In this document: piece after piece, positions 61,801 to 64,000 of the stretch
Position numbering within the stretch: position 1 is the stretch's first letter
How the letters are laid out: each line of letters begins with the position of its first letter
Source: Allacma fusca
Taxonomy: Eukaryota > Arthropoda > Collembola > Symphypleona > Sminthuridae
DNA length: 64,000 nt
Assembly (NCBI GenBank): GCA_947179485.1
Contig: OX359247.1
Coordinates: 65,337,001 to 65,401,000 of the forward strand
Reading direction: 5' to 3'
Made by a program: the position numbers and the translations under genes
Notes under the pieces: generated by a model
What the model saw: only the letters and a program-made list of their open reading frames with translations
The model's database searches: none
Told to the model about the DNA's origin: nothing

Positions 61801-64000
61801 TATAGGGATTGAAGATGGGGATATTTTCGGGTATATGAAATTTCCACTGGGACGCACTAGGGGAAATAACCGGTACACGTAGTAGAATTTGTAGTAGGTT
61901 GTTTGATGGTATATTAACATCGTACCAGGCAGTTACTGAACCTCAAAATGACATTCCTAAAGAGTATGTTAGAAAGATTGGTTCTTTGGTTTGTGGCGGG
62001 GTTTGGGTGAAAGGAAGAAGTATCAGGTATGTAGTTGGTATTAATTGAAAATAAACTGGAGATGACAAGGACAAAACACGTGAGTTGAAGTTGTACCGAG
62101 TGTATTTCGGATGTACCAGCAAGATTGGTGGCATTAATTTTTCTGAAACTGGTGCTGACGGCAAGAAATCACATGTTTTGATTCCACCGGAAATAAACTT
62201 GGTATTAATTGAAGAAAAATTTGTTCTGACGATGAGCAAACCCATAAGCTACACCGAGGGTTTTAAGCAAGCCAGGAATTTAAATAGTATTAATACCAGC
62301 TGACATGTTTTTAATTAGTAAACAGATGTAAAATGTTAGACGTCAATCAGAATTTGTGAAATTGATCTATGGTTGAATTTAATACGTGAAAATGTAAGTG
62401 AGGTCAGAGATGCGTAAAGGAAATAGCCTTCCTTCAAGCTTTCGAAGGCGAAAATTCAGTACAAATTTCCCCTTCAACATGTCGTGGAATGAAGCCCTCT
62501 AAAAAATTGCCTTCCTTCACCCTTCCTTCCAAAATAAATATGCTCATTTTTGCCTTCAGCCTTCTTCTAAAAATAGCCTTCCTTCAATTTTAAACTACAA
62601 CCCGCTTAAAAACGTTTGCACCAGCAGGATTCTGTGCAGTGAAGAAAGTGGGCACTCATTGTCAGTTGTGAATTCACGAATTGGCTATATTGTTGCGCTA
62701 GCAGCAATGCTGTGCTTTCATGTTATAGATTTTGGAAGCCTTGACGGCCTTAGAAGGTTAATATTTAGGAACCCTTCGTTGACAATCCTTCACTGATAGT
62801 TTTTGTGAAGGCTTCTTTCAGCCTTCAGAAAAACGTATCCCCATCCTTCCATTCCTTCTGCGACGTTAAGAAATTTACCTTTCCGCCTTTAAGGAAGCCT
62901 TCTTGGAAGGGTAGCCTTCGAAGGCTGCGCATCTCTGAGCGAGGTGGTAGTTGATTCCTCTTTGGCAGAACTAGTTATTCTTCCAATAATACCAACTACA
63001 ATACAAAATACACTTGGTGGAACTTACGTTAGTTTTATTGTTAGTACCTGCTTTCCTTCAATTATTACCAATTATGTTCTCAGTGGGGTTAAAATATAAT
63101 TAGTGAAACTTCCGTGAATTGGTAAAGTTTAATACCGAAAATATTCCTGGTGCAGTGGCTAGGCTTATTTTGTATTTAGAATCTCGAAGGATTGGAGGGG
63201 CCTCTCTGGGGTATCGCTGATTATATGCGTGGTAGTGTTATACAATTTCCAACATTAGAACGCCAACTGTATTCGAGATTCAACAAGTGCCTGGTACAAT
63301 ATAATGTATCAGGTATTTTTCCAGGTATAAGAATATGAAGTTTGTGTAGTGTGAACTACCATAAGCACACCAGGTACATGTTCGAGGACCTCCACCAGGA
63401 AGGAAAGTGTATCCTAAATAATTTAATTTTTAATTTTAGTTGCAATTTGGAGAGTATTAATAGAAATCCGCAAAAATGAAATGTGGGAAAATGTATCGTA
63501 CCTTTCATTATGGTCAATTGCCTTGTTAAGGAAGAAATTGTAATTAAAAACTAGATGTCCCTAAACATTTCAACGTGGCTCAGTGAACAATTTCATGTTT
63601 TAATCCGTAGAAACGAAAACCATATATTTACTGAAGCATAGTAAACGGTACTGGAATTGCTTTCTTTTCGTGATTCTTCATGAAATCATGATTTCTTTAT
63701 GATTTTCAGCTACATGAGGGAGCCTCAAGTAATTATGACTTGACTAGCTTTTCCACGGAGTCATGCAAGTCAAGTCTAGTCAAGTCCTGTGTTTTCGTAA
63801 ATTGACCTAGTCTATTCTAGTCAAGTCCCATAATATTACCACCATTCGTAGTCAAGTCAAGTCTATTCTTTTACGTTCATTTTGCTTCATAGTCTAGTCA
63901 AGTCTAGACTTTCCTAGTCAAGTCTGACTAGACTAGGGCAGCAGTGCTTTGAAGCCCTTTGGAATCATTTTACATTCATATAACGGATTTTAAACGGAAA

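Overview
The window is eukaryotic, most likely from an arthropod with an AT-rich, transposon-dense genome. Host genes have short introns, and the mobile elements are Ty3/Gypsy, BEL/Pao and hAT-type. A springtail-like genome would fit, but nothing here fixes the species.

Positions 1-23688 are the 3' part of one very large Ty3/Gypsy LTR retrotransposon on the + strand. Its 5' LTR and gag start lie upstream of the window, and its 3' LTR is 23087-23688. Order: gag (1-2889); pol in three broken blocks (2781-10390); six short coiled-coil ORFs in a second frame over the tail of pol (8739-10400); a 96-residue ORF resembling a free-standing GPY/F module (10397-10687); a 384-residue basic ORF (10596-11750); a 1950-codon reading frame with membrane segments and CxxC clusters (to 17587); a small signal-peptide/transmembrane protein (18156-18863); and 4.2 kb with no gene before the polypurine tract and LTR. 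This copy has lost the reverse transcriptase YxDD region and has a second frameshift after RNase H, yet every accessory ORF is open. The accessory module and its overprinted coiled-coil ORFs are the best candidate for an undescribed system.

Positions 23689-40900 are mostly AT-rich host DNA with non-autonomous DNA transposons. Many carry exact 8-bp target-site duplications, hAT-like ends and dense subterminal motif arrays; some are nested. Two host genes lie here: a spliced coiled-coil gene (27416-31294, + strand, with a hAT element in one intron) and an intronless 321-residue gene of unknown function (35460-36425).

Positions 40902-46891 hold an apparently intact, very young BEL/Pao retrotransposon on the - strand. 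It has LTRs that look identical, a 5-bp duplication GGGTT and a 1706-residue Gag-Pol. It sits 87 bp beyond the stop codon of a six-exon kynurenine formamidase gene (AFMID, 48736-46979, - strand). An orphan terminal exon that looks like a GPI-attachment tail lies on its other side (40581-40489).

Positions 48737-64000 are intergenic, with further hAT-type elements (49536-50104, 55774-56184, 61380-63946 with a nested 62405-62937), a 21-bp satellite-like array (51822-52290), a decayed hAT transposase C-terminus near 60611-60980, and pogo/Tigger-like ends.
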